Origin: Laburnicola sp. R22_1
Lineage: Eukaryota; Ascomycota; Dothideomycetes; Pleosporales; Didymosphaeriaceae
Assembly: GCA_014281115.1 (NCBI GenBank)
Contig: JACONQ010000020.1
Coordinates: 744,001 to 808,000, forward strand
Direction: 5' to 3'
DNA length: 64,000 bases
Positions within the stretch are counted from its first letter, which is position 1, and every line of letters begins with the position of its first letter. The position numbers and the translations under genes are program-made. A model generated the notes under the pieces. The model was not told the DNA's origin, made no database searches, and worked only from the letters and a program-made list of their open reading frames with translations. This document shows, one piece after another, positions 1 through 10,113 of the stretch.

Positions 1-290
1 TAATAGTTATAACTCTAAAAAGCTTAGTAGTAAGAGATCTATATAGCTAATAAACAGCTTAAAGCTTGTTTATAATAGGAGAAGCGCGTTAAGTAGGTAG
101 CAGCTAAAGAAGCGCGCGCTAAGGAGAAGGCTAATTAGGCTACTAAGCAACGCCTCTGTTAACAGGCTTGCAAGGCTTAATAATAACTTTAAAAACGTCT
201 TAAAACTGCTAAAAAGGGACACTAGAGAGCCTTAAAGGCTACCTATAAAGTTATAAAAAGGTAGAGATCTACGCTAGTATCTATACGCGT
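1..290 (+). pseudogene. C-terminal remnant of a RIP-degraded pogo/Fot1-type (DDE_1) transposase
   Basis: Read in the frame starting at position 1, the sequence gives a Lys/Arg/Gln-rich tail interrupted by many TAG and TAA codons. These sit where Gln is expected (for example ATKQRLC-stop-QACKA and KRLKTAKKGH-stop-RALK). This is the usual basic C-terminus of fungal DDE_1 (Fot1/pogo) transposases after CAG-to-TAG RIP changes. The element runs off the left edge of the window, so its body is unseen. It lies opposite in orientation to the next element, and 291-336 is probably its 3' flank. The family call rests on composition and pattern, not on catalytic motifs. Confidence 0.6.
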
Positions 291-338
291 TAATGTGGCG
301 GCATCTGCGCTATTAACGCCAGTATCGCGTAGTGGCTA

Positions 339-390
339 ACGTGTCTATGCGCGTGCCGAGCCACTTCGCGTGACAAGCCACCTAACACCA
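339..390 (+). repeat. Left terminal inverted repeat of the pogo/Fot1-type element
   Basis: It begins ACGTGTC immediately after a TA and is the reverse complement of 2399-2450 with a few mismatches, several of them C/T or G/A. It contains an internal tandem organisation (GCGCGT, ten bases, TTCGCGT, ten bases). Confidence 0.88.
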
Positions 391-559
391 TAACAGCTTA
401 TGCAAAAATGAAGCTATAGAGCCACTCACAATTAATATTATTATAGGATTTTCTAGAGGGGCACTAAATAGATCCTTGCGATTAATTTGCACTATTTATA
501 TCTATCTAGAAGCTTAACGTTGCGGCCGCGACGTATAGAGACGGTTGGGGCAGTAGATG

Positions 560-2351
560 CGCCCTCTAAGGACTTCTTAACATCTAAAGCATTAATAACA
601 CGTTTCTAACGTTTTCTGCTCTGTAGAGATGGCTAAGAGGCCTTCCTCTTACCCTTTTTAGATAACTGTAGACCTTTTTTTGCGTCGCGGGCAGACTTCT
701 AGGCAGCGCGCTAAGCTGCCTTTTTAGCTCTCTCCTTCTCTCTTGCCTCCTTTGCTGCCTCTCGCGCAGCACGCTTTTCCTACTAGATTTTCTCCTTGTA
801 TAGTCTAGCTGCCTTCTTTAGCTCTGCTGTCTCTGCTTTTTAAAGCTGCTGCTCCTTATCCTCCTACTCCTTAATAGATTAACGGACACGTGCCTCTCTC
901 ACCTTCCTAGGTAACCAGAACACTAACCCACTGTAATACTTCTTACGCTGTTAGAGATCTAGAGCTTTGCCCTTCTTCTTACGCTTCTGCTTTATAGACT
1001 ATGCCTCCCTAAGCCTATTAATATTGTGGTGGAGTAGCTTATTTTAAACAGATAGATAGTGGAGCGATTAACAAAGCTTCTGTATATCCTTACTACTCTG
1101 ATCCTTAACTGCAGAGCGTACGAGCCTATCTACCTTTCTCTAATCATAATCGCTTAGTAGGGATGAGGAGCTTTCTCTTAATTCTTAAGATCTAGTAAAT
1201 CTATCGAGGATTGAATTAGAATTAGGTAGTAATATGCCTATTACTCTAAAAGAGCTAAGGATTGTTAATTCCTTAAAGGAGGCCTGCCATACCTTCTAGA
1301 ATAGTGGGAAGAAATTGCCCTTCTTAATAGAAACTAGGCCTTGGCCTGCGTTAAGGTATTTTAAGAGCTTAGCTAAGTAGACAGTTAATAAAGGCTTAAA
1401 TATTGTAATATTAAGTGGCTAAAGCGTATAAGTTAAATAAGGAGGTAGGATAGCAAGTAGGACCCTATGCTTATCACAGTAGTTAATAAAATCTATTGTA
1501 ATATGAGATCTATAGCCGTCTAGGATTAGGAGCCAATATGCTTATTAAGTCTTCTCTTTTGTATAGCGATCGAATACCTGTTTAAGCTAGGCAAGACTAA
1601 TATTATTATTTGTCTAGCTAGAGGGTAATAAAGTAATAAAGACTTTATGTTCTCCTGCCTTAATGTCTTTTACCTAGGCTAATTAGATGCCTTTGTTAGC
1701 AGCCTTATAGATTAGGCTAGGAGGCAGAGCAGATCCATCGGCGCATATATATGCTAGGAGCGTGATCCACACGCAGTTTCTATCCTAAAGTAATACTCTA
1801 ACCTCCTTTTTCTCCCACATTTATTGGCTAAATATTCTCTTTAATCTGCTAATAACACTAATTATAAAGCCTTTCTTATCCATATTATAGGTATAACAAG
1901 AATCTATTTAATATTAATTAATCTTATTATATAGGAGCTAAAAGTAGAGGCGATATTTATCCCCTAAATTAGCTTTGTGGCGATTGCTGTCCATACCAAC
2001 TGTCTATTACGAGATAAACTAAATGCTATGTTGGTTAATAAAGCGAGTAACCTAGCTCTCGCTAACTGCCTCCTTGGGTACTATAGAGACGAAATTTCGT
2101 ACTATCTTCCTAGTAGGTGGTATATGTCTCTCTATAAGTCCTTTAATATATTTTATAAGCTCCTGCTCTTACTATAGGTTAAGTTTCTGCTAGTTAATAT
2201 TCTTGGCTTTATTTAGTACCTAAACGCGCTTGTGTCTTTAGGATAACGTAGTTCGATCTACACCGTAGGTGGTAGCAATATTTCTGTATAAAAATGATTC
2301 CCCTAGATTTAAAGATTTAATAGCTGCAATCGTATCCTTAATTGCCCCCAT
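560..2351 (-). pseudogene. RIP-degraded pogo/Fot1-type transposase (HTH plus DDE_1 domain)
   Basis: Translation of the minus strand from ATG at 2351 gives MGAIKDTIAAIKSL and then GVDRTTLS, the helix-turn-helix start typical of fungal Fot1/pogo transposases. Further on come NMDKKGF (first catalytic Asp, codon 1878-1880), CADGSALPP, and LILDGYRSHITIDF with CDKHRVLL (second Asp, codon 1518-1520). KKGNFFPLF follows, where families normally have GDFFPLF: the third acidic residue has become Asn (codon AAT at 1314-1316), a G-to-A change. Many TAG codons replace CAG or TGG throughout. A basic C-terminal tail ends near 560-600. The gene is dead from both stops and the lost catalytic residue. Confidence 0.85.
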
Positions 2352-2398
2352 ATTAGTGAAGTTATGACGCGTCAAATTCAGGCGATTATTTAGCGTTT

Positions 2399-2450
2399 TG
2401 GTGTTGGGTGGCTCGGCACGCGAAGTGGCTCGGCACGCGCACAGACACGT
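2399..2450 (-). repeat. Right terminal inverted repeat of the pogo/Fot1-type element
   Basis: It ends in GACACGT followed by TA and is the reverse complement of 339-390. The block GGCTCGGCACGCG occurs twice, in direct orientation, inside it. Confidence 0.88.
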
Positions 2451-2452
2451 TA

Positions 2453-2648
2453 AATAATTAAAACACTAAGCAGATATCTATAAATTTGACTAGCTAGCAA
2501 TCATCTATAAGCCTAGGAGACCTTAACTCTAGAAAATCTCGCAATAAAAGCTTTTATATAGAGCTTTGCAGCCTCATATTATTAGCGGCGTATTGGTGAT
2601 GGGTGGCGCGTTTTACTAACGCGGCGCACTTTCTGCCAAGACACGGTA
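2453..2648. other. Spacer between two DNA elements, AT-rich
   Basis: No reading frame or RNA gene is seen. It may be the far part of the older element whose transposase tail lies at 1-290, split by the insertion at 339-2450, but I could not prove the join. Confidence 0.4.
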
Positions 2649-3341
2649 ACGTGTCCGTGCGCGTAACGCCCGGATTCGCGTAACGCCCCGCTTTTTACTA
2701 GAAAAAAAAAAGGAAGTTTAAAGCAGTATAACTCTTTAACTACTTTTCCTTTTTAAAATCTTCCTTTATTAAAGTTATTAAGAAAGACTTTCTCTATAAC
2801 TTTAGAATTTTAGTTTTCTAATAATAATTAGTTTTAAGAAAAAAGTATAAAAGTCCTAAAATTTAAGTCCCTAAAATTTAAAAATAATACTTTTTTAGGA
2901 GTAAAGTAAACTATTTAAAATATATTTTATATTAGAACTTTTTCTTAAAAAGAGCTACTTAAGAAGATGGATTATCTTTCCTAATGTATTTTTCTTAAAA
3001 ATATAAAAAGATAATCTAACGTTTTAGTTAAGAGTTTTATTAAAAAGTTCTAATATAAAATATATTTTAAATAGTTTACTTTACTCTAAAAAAGTATTAT
3101 TTTTAAATTTTAGGGACTTAAATTTTAGGACTTTATACTTTTTCTTAAAACTAATTATTATTAGAAAACTAAAATTCTAAAGTTATAGAGAAAGTCTTTC
3201 TTAATAACTTTAATAAAGGAAGATTTTAAAAAGGAAAAGTAGTTAAAGAGTTATACTGCTTTAAACTTCCTTGTTTTTCTTAATTTTCCTAGTAAAAAGC
3301 GGGGCGTTACGCGAATCCGGGCGTTACGCGCACGGACACGT
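2649..3341. mobile_element. Long-palindrome MITE (foldback-like) with pogo-related termini
   Basis: This 693-bp non-coding unit is flanked by TA on both sides (2647-2648 and 3342-3343). Its two halves are reverse complements along nearly their whole length, about 2649-2970 against 3015-3341, with a small divergent centre near 2975-3010. The outer 50 bp are GC-rich and the inner arms are extremely AT-rich. The termini share the skeleton ACGTGTC-CG-TGCGCGT-N10-TTCGCGT with the TIRs of the element at 339-2450, so a related transposase probably moved it. It could fold into one hairpin of about 320 bp. Confidence 0.85.
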
Positions 3342-3343
3342 TA

Positions 3344-3811
3344 CTATCGTGCACATGGATCAAGATCTACTATCTAGTTCAAGCCACTTCATTCATCTTC
3401 ATCGCAGAACTGGGAAGAGCTCCCACTGGCCAAAGACCGAGAAGAATATTTATTCCTTGAGCAGAATCGCTTGGGAGAACGAGTCGATTTGATATGCTCG
3501 TATGTAACCGCTTGCCCAGGTGTACTCGATCTCGGGATTGGAGGGAGTTTCATGGCTTGGACTAACGTAGTCCGCTGGGGGACATTCTACGGGTCAGTTG
3601 ACGCTTGCGAGACGAAAAGGATCAAGTAGACCCACCTTCATGTCCGGCCCCCAGGGCTGTTGCTTGAGCCTCTCCGCTTGACAAAAATACCTTGGCACGT
3701 GCCTGCGTTGTAGGCGGACCTTACTGTCCCTCGTCCCTCGTCAAACTTTTGTTTATACTGTCGCTGCCGCAAACGCCAGAAGGTAGAGCGATCTGCCACA
3801 CGATAATTACC
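3344..3811 (+). promoter_or_regulatory. Upstream region of the disrupted surface-protein gene
   Basis: This is unique, non-AT-biased DNA between the palindromic MITE and the ATG at 3812. A pyrimidine-rich stretch (GTCCCTCGTCCCTCGTC) lies about 80 bp upstream of that ATG, as in many fungal promoters. No convincing reading frame is present; a short open frame near 3271-3492 crosses the MITE end and is not credible. The copia insertion now separates this promoter from the rest of its gene by 5.9 kb. Confidence 0.45.
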
Positions 3812-3821
3812 ATGCGGAAAC

Positions 3822-4031
3822 TGTTGGCAGTAGCTCTCCCCAAGTAGCTAGCGTTGTTACAGGGGTTCTACCCCTAGCCTTGCCTCCTTGTTTGGCCAGT
3901 GTTTGACAGGGGGTCTGCCCTATCCTCACCTCCACGGTGAGGATAGGACAACAACTTACAACCAAAAAAAATCTTTGACTATCTATTTATTACTGTTTAC
4001 CGTGTATACACGACCCGACGTGGAACCAACA
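3822..4031 (+). repeat. 5' LTR of the copia element
   Basis: 210 bp, TGTTGG...CCAACA. It is identical to 9555-9760 apart from one C/T difference and a longer A-run near 3965. It contains an internal inverted repeat (CTATCCTCACC / GGTGAGGATAG), possibly a transcript hairpin. Many CpA dinucleotides are intact, unlike in the interior. Confidence 0.93.
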
Positions 4032-4245
4032 CTGATCAGTGGTTAACCTCACGTTAGCCACAGACAAGCAAGGTACCAGCGCTCGAAGGGTGATTGCGAG
4101 TATCGACTTATAGCATACTGGCTTTTGCCTGGTAATTACTAGTATCGACTCATAGCGTACTGGTTTTGCCTCAACAACGTCGCTTACGATACAGGACTTG
4201 AAGACTCGTCTCACTGTCCTATAGTACCGTCATATAGCGACAACC

Positions 4246-7200
4246 ATGTCAGCTTTAGCGTCTGGAAAAGAGACTAGCTCTCTTGGCACCGCAAACCTAG
4301 AGGATACCCAAGACAAACCTACGCAATTAACCGCGTACAGTAACAACAACTTTGTTCCTGCCAAAGTCCAGAAACTACGAGAGGAGTTTTAGATCGACCT
4401 ACGCGGATGGGACAAGGATATTAACATCTCTAACCTAGAACACCTCACAGAGCCAATCCTTAACGCATACATCTTAAGCACTGTCTCACTGTACAAAAGC
4501 TCTTAATATAGAGGTATTAGACTATAGGAAACCTTCAAGACAGACTTTAATGGATGGACAAAGGCAACCTTTGAGATACTAGCTAGGAAAGCTTAGTGTA
4601 CACTGCGCGATTACCTCCTCTACAATGGCGTATGGGTTGACAGCGGCATAAGGAAATCGATTGGCAAGTCTCTTCAAGACGTACTTAACAACGACAAGCC
4701 ACATTAGTGGACAGAGGAGGAGATCATACAGGCAGGCAAAATTACGCGAACCTATCTAGAGAAGATTGCTTCAAATATAGCTCCAAAGCCAGCTATATAG
4801 AGTACAGCTCCCTAAGACGATACAATAATAGTCAGAATAACTAAGTTGCCCTATCCGAATTGTAACCCGTCACTGTTGCCGCCGCTAGAGCCTTAGCAGC
4901 TGCCTTAGCAAGTACAGCAGCAGCAATCTCAGCAGCCACAAGTACGGTTTCCATCGTACACGAATCTGCCAGCACCATCTATATATAGAGGTTTCTCAGC
5001 ACCGCCACCAATACCATATACAGCCCCAGATCCAGAAAGGATCCTAATTTAGACAAAGACAGGGTTTCTTAAGGTCTATACAGAGGACATGAAATACAGC
5101 GGCGACAAGGATAACTTTCTGTTAGCCAAGTTAAGGACCTTTTACGATACCTGCGAGTTGTTTGAGATCTCTAAGGGACAGATGCACTGGCTCTACCCTA
5201 TCTTACTTAAAGGATGAGCTAAAGCTTTCTATTAGAGTAAGATCCGCAGTAGAGGCTTTAATTTTGCTATAATTGTTAAGACTGTTAGGGAACACTTTAA
5301 GACAGAGGAGGATCTACAACAATACACTATCCTTTAGCACAAAGCCTCTCTACTTAACCTTATACAGAAAAGTCTAGAGAGGCCAATGCTAGAGCTCTTT
5401 TAAGAACTCACAGATGAGCTGCAATAGATACAGGATGGACTAACAGAGCACACTATGGAGTATTCTTTAGAGATAAGCCTCCGCAACGCAGTAATACGAG
5501 CCTGCCGCGGCGTTAAGGAGTGTAGCATAGCTCTGTACAAACCAGCGTCTACGTATAAAGGACTTTGTGCGGAAATTAGGTCAGCAATTGTTACGGCGGA
5601 GAAAGAGAGACAAGCACAACGCCAGGCCTACTATACGGACGACAGCCCGGATCCGCAGCAGTACTGGACGGACCGGACGTACAACCGCGGCAGCAACCGC
5701 TACCGCTTCGGCCGCGATAAAGGCAGTTACAGTCGCGCTAGAGGCGGAAACTAGTTATTCCGCGACCGCTACAGAGGATCCTAGCGGTTCTAGTGGGACG
5801 CAAAACAATGCTAGGAATGTGGGAAGATTGACTACTTCTCTACAAGGCACACACTAGAGGAAAGGCGCAGATTATACAACAGGCACGCTTAGTATCTACA
5901 GCAAACAATAGACTGTACAACAGAGGATATCCAGCAGTTCCTAGTTGACTACGAAGGCCTTGATATATCCAACAGCAATGCCCATAATAGCAACGCCACT
6001 GCCAACCTAAGCGGGATCACCAACTTGATCAATAGATTACTGCAGGATGAGGCGGACTATAGCGAGCAATTCTTCTGCGAGGGCTACCTAGCAGGGCCGC
6101 GTGCAATTGACGGCGCCAAAACTGTGTCAATATTGAACAATCAATCAGTCTCTCACAGGCTTACAGGAGGATATCAGTCTCATAGGCTTATAGAAGGATA
6201 TAAGGCATGGACAACAGGCCGCAACTGTACGTTTGAGGATCGCTACTTATCCACTGTCTTTTAGGGGATTATGCCAGATACTGGAGCTTCTGGCATATTG
6301 ACTGCTGGCCAACCCCAGGTTGAAGCTCTGTGTAGGAAACTGCCACTCGTACAGATCGATACCTTAGCAGCTAGTCAGACAATTCGATTTGGCAAAGGCG
6401 ACACTAGAACCCTTGGAGTAATAGTTGTTCCAACTCCAGTTGGTAATATTACCTTCCATATTGTTCCTACAAAGACGCCCTTCCTGTACTGTGTACAGGA
6501 CATGAATCGCATAGGGGTACGGCTTGACAATCTCCGCAGTGTACTTGTCCAGAACGACTCTAAGTTCGTCCCTATTGTATGGAAATGGGGCCACCCGTAC
6601 ATGCTTCTGGATCAGGAAGAATCGCTAGCAGGGTGTCACTGGACAGCGACAGAAGACCGCGGTTCGCGAGCAACTTGCCACCTCACAGAGACTGAACTAC
6701 GACGCCTCCACCGACGATTCGGCCACCCGTTAGTACGCCGACTGCTCCGGCTGTTACAGCGCGCTGGCTATAAGGTAGACTAGCAGATCCTGCAACACCT
6801 GACAAGGTATTGCCACTACTGTCAGATAAATGCCAAGTCACCTGGCAGATTCAAATTTACGTTAAAAGACAACTATAAGTTCAATTTTTCTATTGTTGTG
6901 GACGTACTATACATTAATGGCAAGCCAGTCCTCCAGATAGTTGATAAAGCTACCCGATTTGGTGCCTCACGATTCCTACCTGACATGTCTGCAGCTATGG
7001 CATGGGACACGATCCGAATCTGCTGGATTAATGTCTATCTTGGCCCGCTAGATTAGATTGTGCATGACGCTGGTACAAACTTTGCTTCGCGGGAGTTCTA
7101 GCAGCTCGCTAGATTGATGGCAATTATTATAAAGGAAGTGCTAGTAGAAGCTTACAACAGCATTGGCTTAGTAGAGCGATACCACGCCCCTCTGCGCCGC

Positions 7201-9498
7201 GCGTACAAGATTATAGAAGCTGAGGTATAGGATAAGAGACTAAGCAAGGAGCTTATACTGCAAATGGCACAGAAGGCTGTCAACGATTCAGCAGGACCAG
7301 ATGGACTAGTGCCCACTCTGCTAGTGTTTGGCGCCTACCTAAGGATGACGGACGCAGATCCTCCGTCACCCTCTACTGAAAAACGTACAAAAGCTATCAG
7401 ACTAGCGACTGATGAAGTGCGAAAACTGCACGCCCAGCGCCAAATCAACGACGCCCTTGCGATACGGAATGGCCCAGATACGCGGATTACTGTCAACCTG
7501 CCTATTGGCTCCCAGGTCCGAGTATACAGAGAGAAGAAAGGATGGATAGGCCCACATACGCTGCTTGAAACCTAGGGAGAGACCTGTATAGTAGAGCTGC
7601 CAAGCGGATCAACCCAGTTCCGCTCAACAGTTGTGAAACCGTACTATAAGGAGCCGCAAGAGACTACGCCACAAGATCCCACACTGCTAGATACCACAAT
7701 GCCAGATCCTGTTGGCGGTACGCCACCTAAATCCCCGCGCGAGAAACTAGCCGCAGAAGCTCGACCCAGTCGCCAAAGACGCAAGCTAACAAGATACCCA
7801 GGTGACGAAACAGACAATGAGGATTAGGGTGAGCAGCTTTAATTAACAGCCTACATGACTGCAAAGGAAGTTGTGGATAGAGAGCTCTCTTGCAAACTGC
7901 GCCAGGAAGGCAAGATTACAACACTAGGAGCACCTTTTGAGGCATCACAAAGGCAGGAAATTGACGGGCTAATTGCAAGAGGAGTCTTTGAGTTTACTCA
8001 GTACAATCCAGATGGCAAACACTAGGGGATCTGAGTATTCAAATCGCGACTAGTCAATGAGGTCAAAGGCAAGACAACAGACAACCCTTTTGAGAAATCT
8101 AGGCTAGTAATACAGGCGTGCAATGACGACGGAAAGGAGATTATCCTTATGTAATCTCCCACAATCCAACAGTCTAGTTAACGTCTTATTCTAGCTCTAG
8201 CACCTACAGCTATCCACTGCGATATTAGAGTATAGCTCCGCGATGTCACTTAAGCCTATACGCAGTTAACAACATATCTCAACTGTCTTATTCTCGCTCG
8301 ACTGCCTAGTTAGCTTCAATCAACCTACCCGCCAAATACAATTATGGTGGTACAACGACCGCTATACGGCATACCAGAGGCAGGCACACACTGGTGGGCG
8401 ACTTACCACAAGCACCACCGCTAACAGTTAGCTATAGAGACGTCTACGTACGACCCCTGCCTGCTATTAACAGCAGAAAAGCCTTTTGGAGTTGTTAGCA
8501 TGCAGACAGACGATACCTTGATTCTTGCAGATAAGCAGTTTGCTGAAAAAGAAGATACAGAACTGCAAAAGGCAGAAATTAAGGCTAAACTAAAGGAAGC
8601 TCTCTCTGCAAGCCTACTACTACTATTCAATGGCTGTATTATTACACAGAAAGACAAAGTGATAGAAATGAGACAGAAGGACCAGGGCAAGAAGATCCAG
8701 CTTGTAGACCTGTCGCACAGTGACTTCCGCCAGGCGTACAGAGAACAACGAGCTCGAGCAGCTTATATTGCGACAATTTGCCAACCAGAGGCTTCATTTG
8801 ATCTATCTCGCGCCGCGCAAGCTCAGGATCCAACAGAAGAGGACGTAAAGGATCTTAACAAGCGACTAAAGTGGCAACTTGACAACCTGACTTGTGGACT
8901 ACAATACGTGCTGCTACACCTTGTAACAGCAAAGCTGTATATCTTTGTTGACGGCTTATTTGCAAATAATAAAGATTATAGCTTCTAGATTGGATATATT
9001 ATTGTATTAGCAAATGAGACAATAGAGGACGACCCTGCGGCACAAGATAAGTTCGAAATCTATGGTAACCTGCTCCACTGGAGCTCAACTAAGAGCAAAA
9101 GGATTACACGGAGCGTGCTAGCTTTAGAGATCTACGGCATGGTTAGTGGCGTAGATATAGGTGTCTGTATAGGTTAGACAATTGGCAAGATTGCGTCGCA
9201 ACTTGCATCTGATCTTGGAGAACTATTGCCAATAGTAGTCTGTACAGACTCCTACTCGCTATACGAGTGCCTTGTTAAGCTTGGTACAACAAAGGAGAAG
9301 AGACTTATGATAGATATTATAGCTCTACGCCAATCATATGAGAGACGCGAGCTCGCAGAGATCCGATGGATTAATGGAGACGACAACCCTGCCGACGCGA
9401 TGACTAAGAGCAATCCGAATAAGTCCCTTGAACAGCTAGTTAGCTTAAACAAGCTGACAATTAGGATAGAAGGATGGGTGAAGCGGAAGGAGGAGTAG
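4246..9498 (+). pseudogene. Copia Gag-Pol polyprotein, about 38 in-frame stops, no frameshift
   Basis: ATG at 4246 and all later domain blocks lie in one frame across 1,751 codons. Gag has a Gln/Pro-rich middle. It ends in a degenerate zinc knuckle (CxEC then HT near 5800) whose following Cys position reads Tyr. The retropepsin motif DTGAS is at about 6277, and the GAG-pre-integrase motif HRRFGHP is near 6709. The integrase triad appears as VVDV (about 6900), HDAGTNF (about 7063) and LVERYH (about 7165). Reverse transcriptase spans about 7860-8640 with QTDD at 8503-8514 in place of the usual YVDD, and RNase H follows to about 9480. Stops are TAG, TAA or TGA at positions explained by CAG, CAA or TGG, the RIP pattern. 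The element is non-functional on its own. Confidence 0.9.
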
Positions 9499-9554
9499 TA
9501 GGAGATTCAGGTAATTGGGGATAGCTTCATTTTCACAAAGAAAAAGACTGCCAG

Positions 9555-9760
9555 TGTTGGCAGTAGCTCTCCCCAAGTAGCTAGCGTTGTTATAGGGGTT
9601 CTACCCCTAGCCTTGCCTCCTTGTTTGGCCAGTGTTTGACAGGGGGTCTGCCCTATCCTCACCTCCACGGTGAGGATAGGACAACAACTTACAACCAGAA
9701 TCTTTGACTATCTATTTATTACTGTTTACCGTGTATACACGACCCGACGTGGAACCAACA
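9555..9760 (+). repeat. 3' LTR of the copia element
   Basis: 206 bp, matching 3822-4031 except for one transition and a shorter A-run. The bases just upstream (AAAGAAAAAGACTGCCAG) include a short purine run that may be the polypurine tract. Confidence 0.93.
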
Positions 9761-10093
9761 GAAACCATCAGCGCTGGTGCTTTACTTACTGGCAGGCCTT
9801 TTGATCGGATTGGTCCGCGCTGACTGTTACTCGCACAATGGTATGCCTCCCACATGATACAACTGCCTTAGCCATTGCTAACAGATGATTTGATAGGCGT
9901 CTTGGCCCTGAACTCCAAATTCTACAACGAGGATTACGAGCTAGCGTCCTGCGGGAATGGAACGAACAATTGCTGCTTCGAAGGCGACAAGTGCGGGTCG
10001 AACCTTTTATGTTTCAACCCAGATGGCCTTACCACACGGCAGTACTGCGCAGACAAGAACTGGGATGTCTGCTCGATGATGTGCCCTGGTAAT

Positions 10094-10113
10094 TCTCTCT
10101 CTCTCTCTCTCTC
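10094..10113 (+). repeat. (CT)n microsatellite in intron 2 of the split gene
   Basis: About ten CT units lie inside the 86-nt second intron (10089-10174), just after its donor site. The run acts as a polypyrimidine stretch and is a likely length polymorphism. Confidence 0.9.

Larger units (their letters stand above)
339..2450 (-). mobile_element. Complete pogo/Fot1-type DNA transposon, RIP-inactivated
   Basis: This 2,112-bp element is bounded by 52-bp terminal inverted repeats at 339-390 and 2399-2450, matching at all but a few positions. TA dinucleotides flank it on both sides (337-338 and 2451-2452), the target duplication expected for the Tc1/mariner-pogo superfamily. Each TIR holds two direct copies of a short block (GCCGAGCCAC) separated by TTCGCGT, plausibly two transposase binding sites. 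The interior is TA-rich and encodes one degraded transposase on the minus strand. The structure is intact, but the element cannot be autonomous. Confidence 0.88.
3822..9760 (+). mobile_element. Ty1/copia LTR retrotransposon with near-identical LTRs and a stop-ridden polyprotein
   Basis: The 5,939-bp element has direct LTRs at 3822-4031 and 9555-9760. Each begins TGTTGG and ends CCAACA, and a perfect 5-bp target duplication, GAAAC, flanks the element (3817-3821 and 9761-9765). The domain order protease, integrase, reverse transcriptase, RNase H places it in Ty1/copia. The polyprotein frame is continuous with no frameshift but carries about 38 in-frame stops. The two LTRs differ by one C/T change and by a small A-tract difference. 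It inserted into the signal-peptide codons of a host gene. Confidence 0.95.

Noticed and set aside
3271..3492. 73-codon plus-strand frame across the MITE end
   Set aside because: It starts inside the palindromic element and has no protein-like features.
4246..9498. Idea that TAG codons in the copia frame are read through or recoded
   Set aside because: TAA and TGA also occur, all explained by CAG, CAA or TGG decay, and host genes nearby use TAG as a normal stop.
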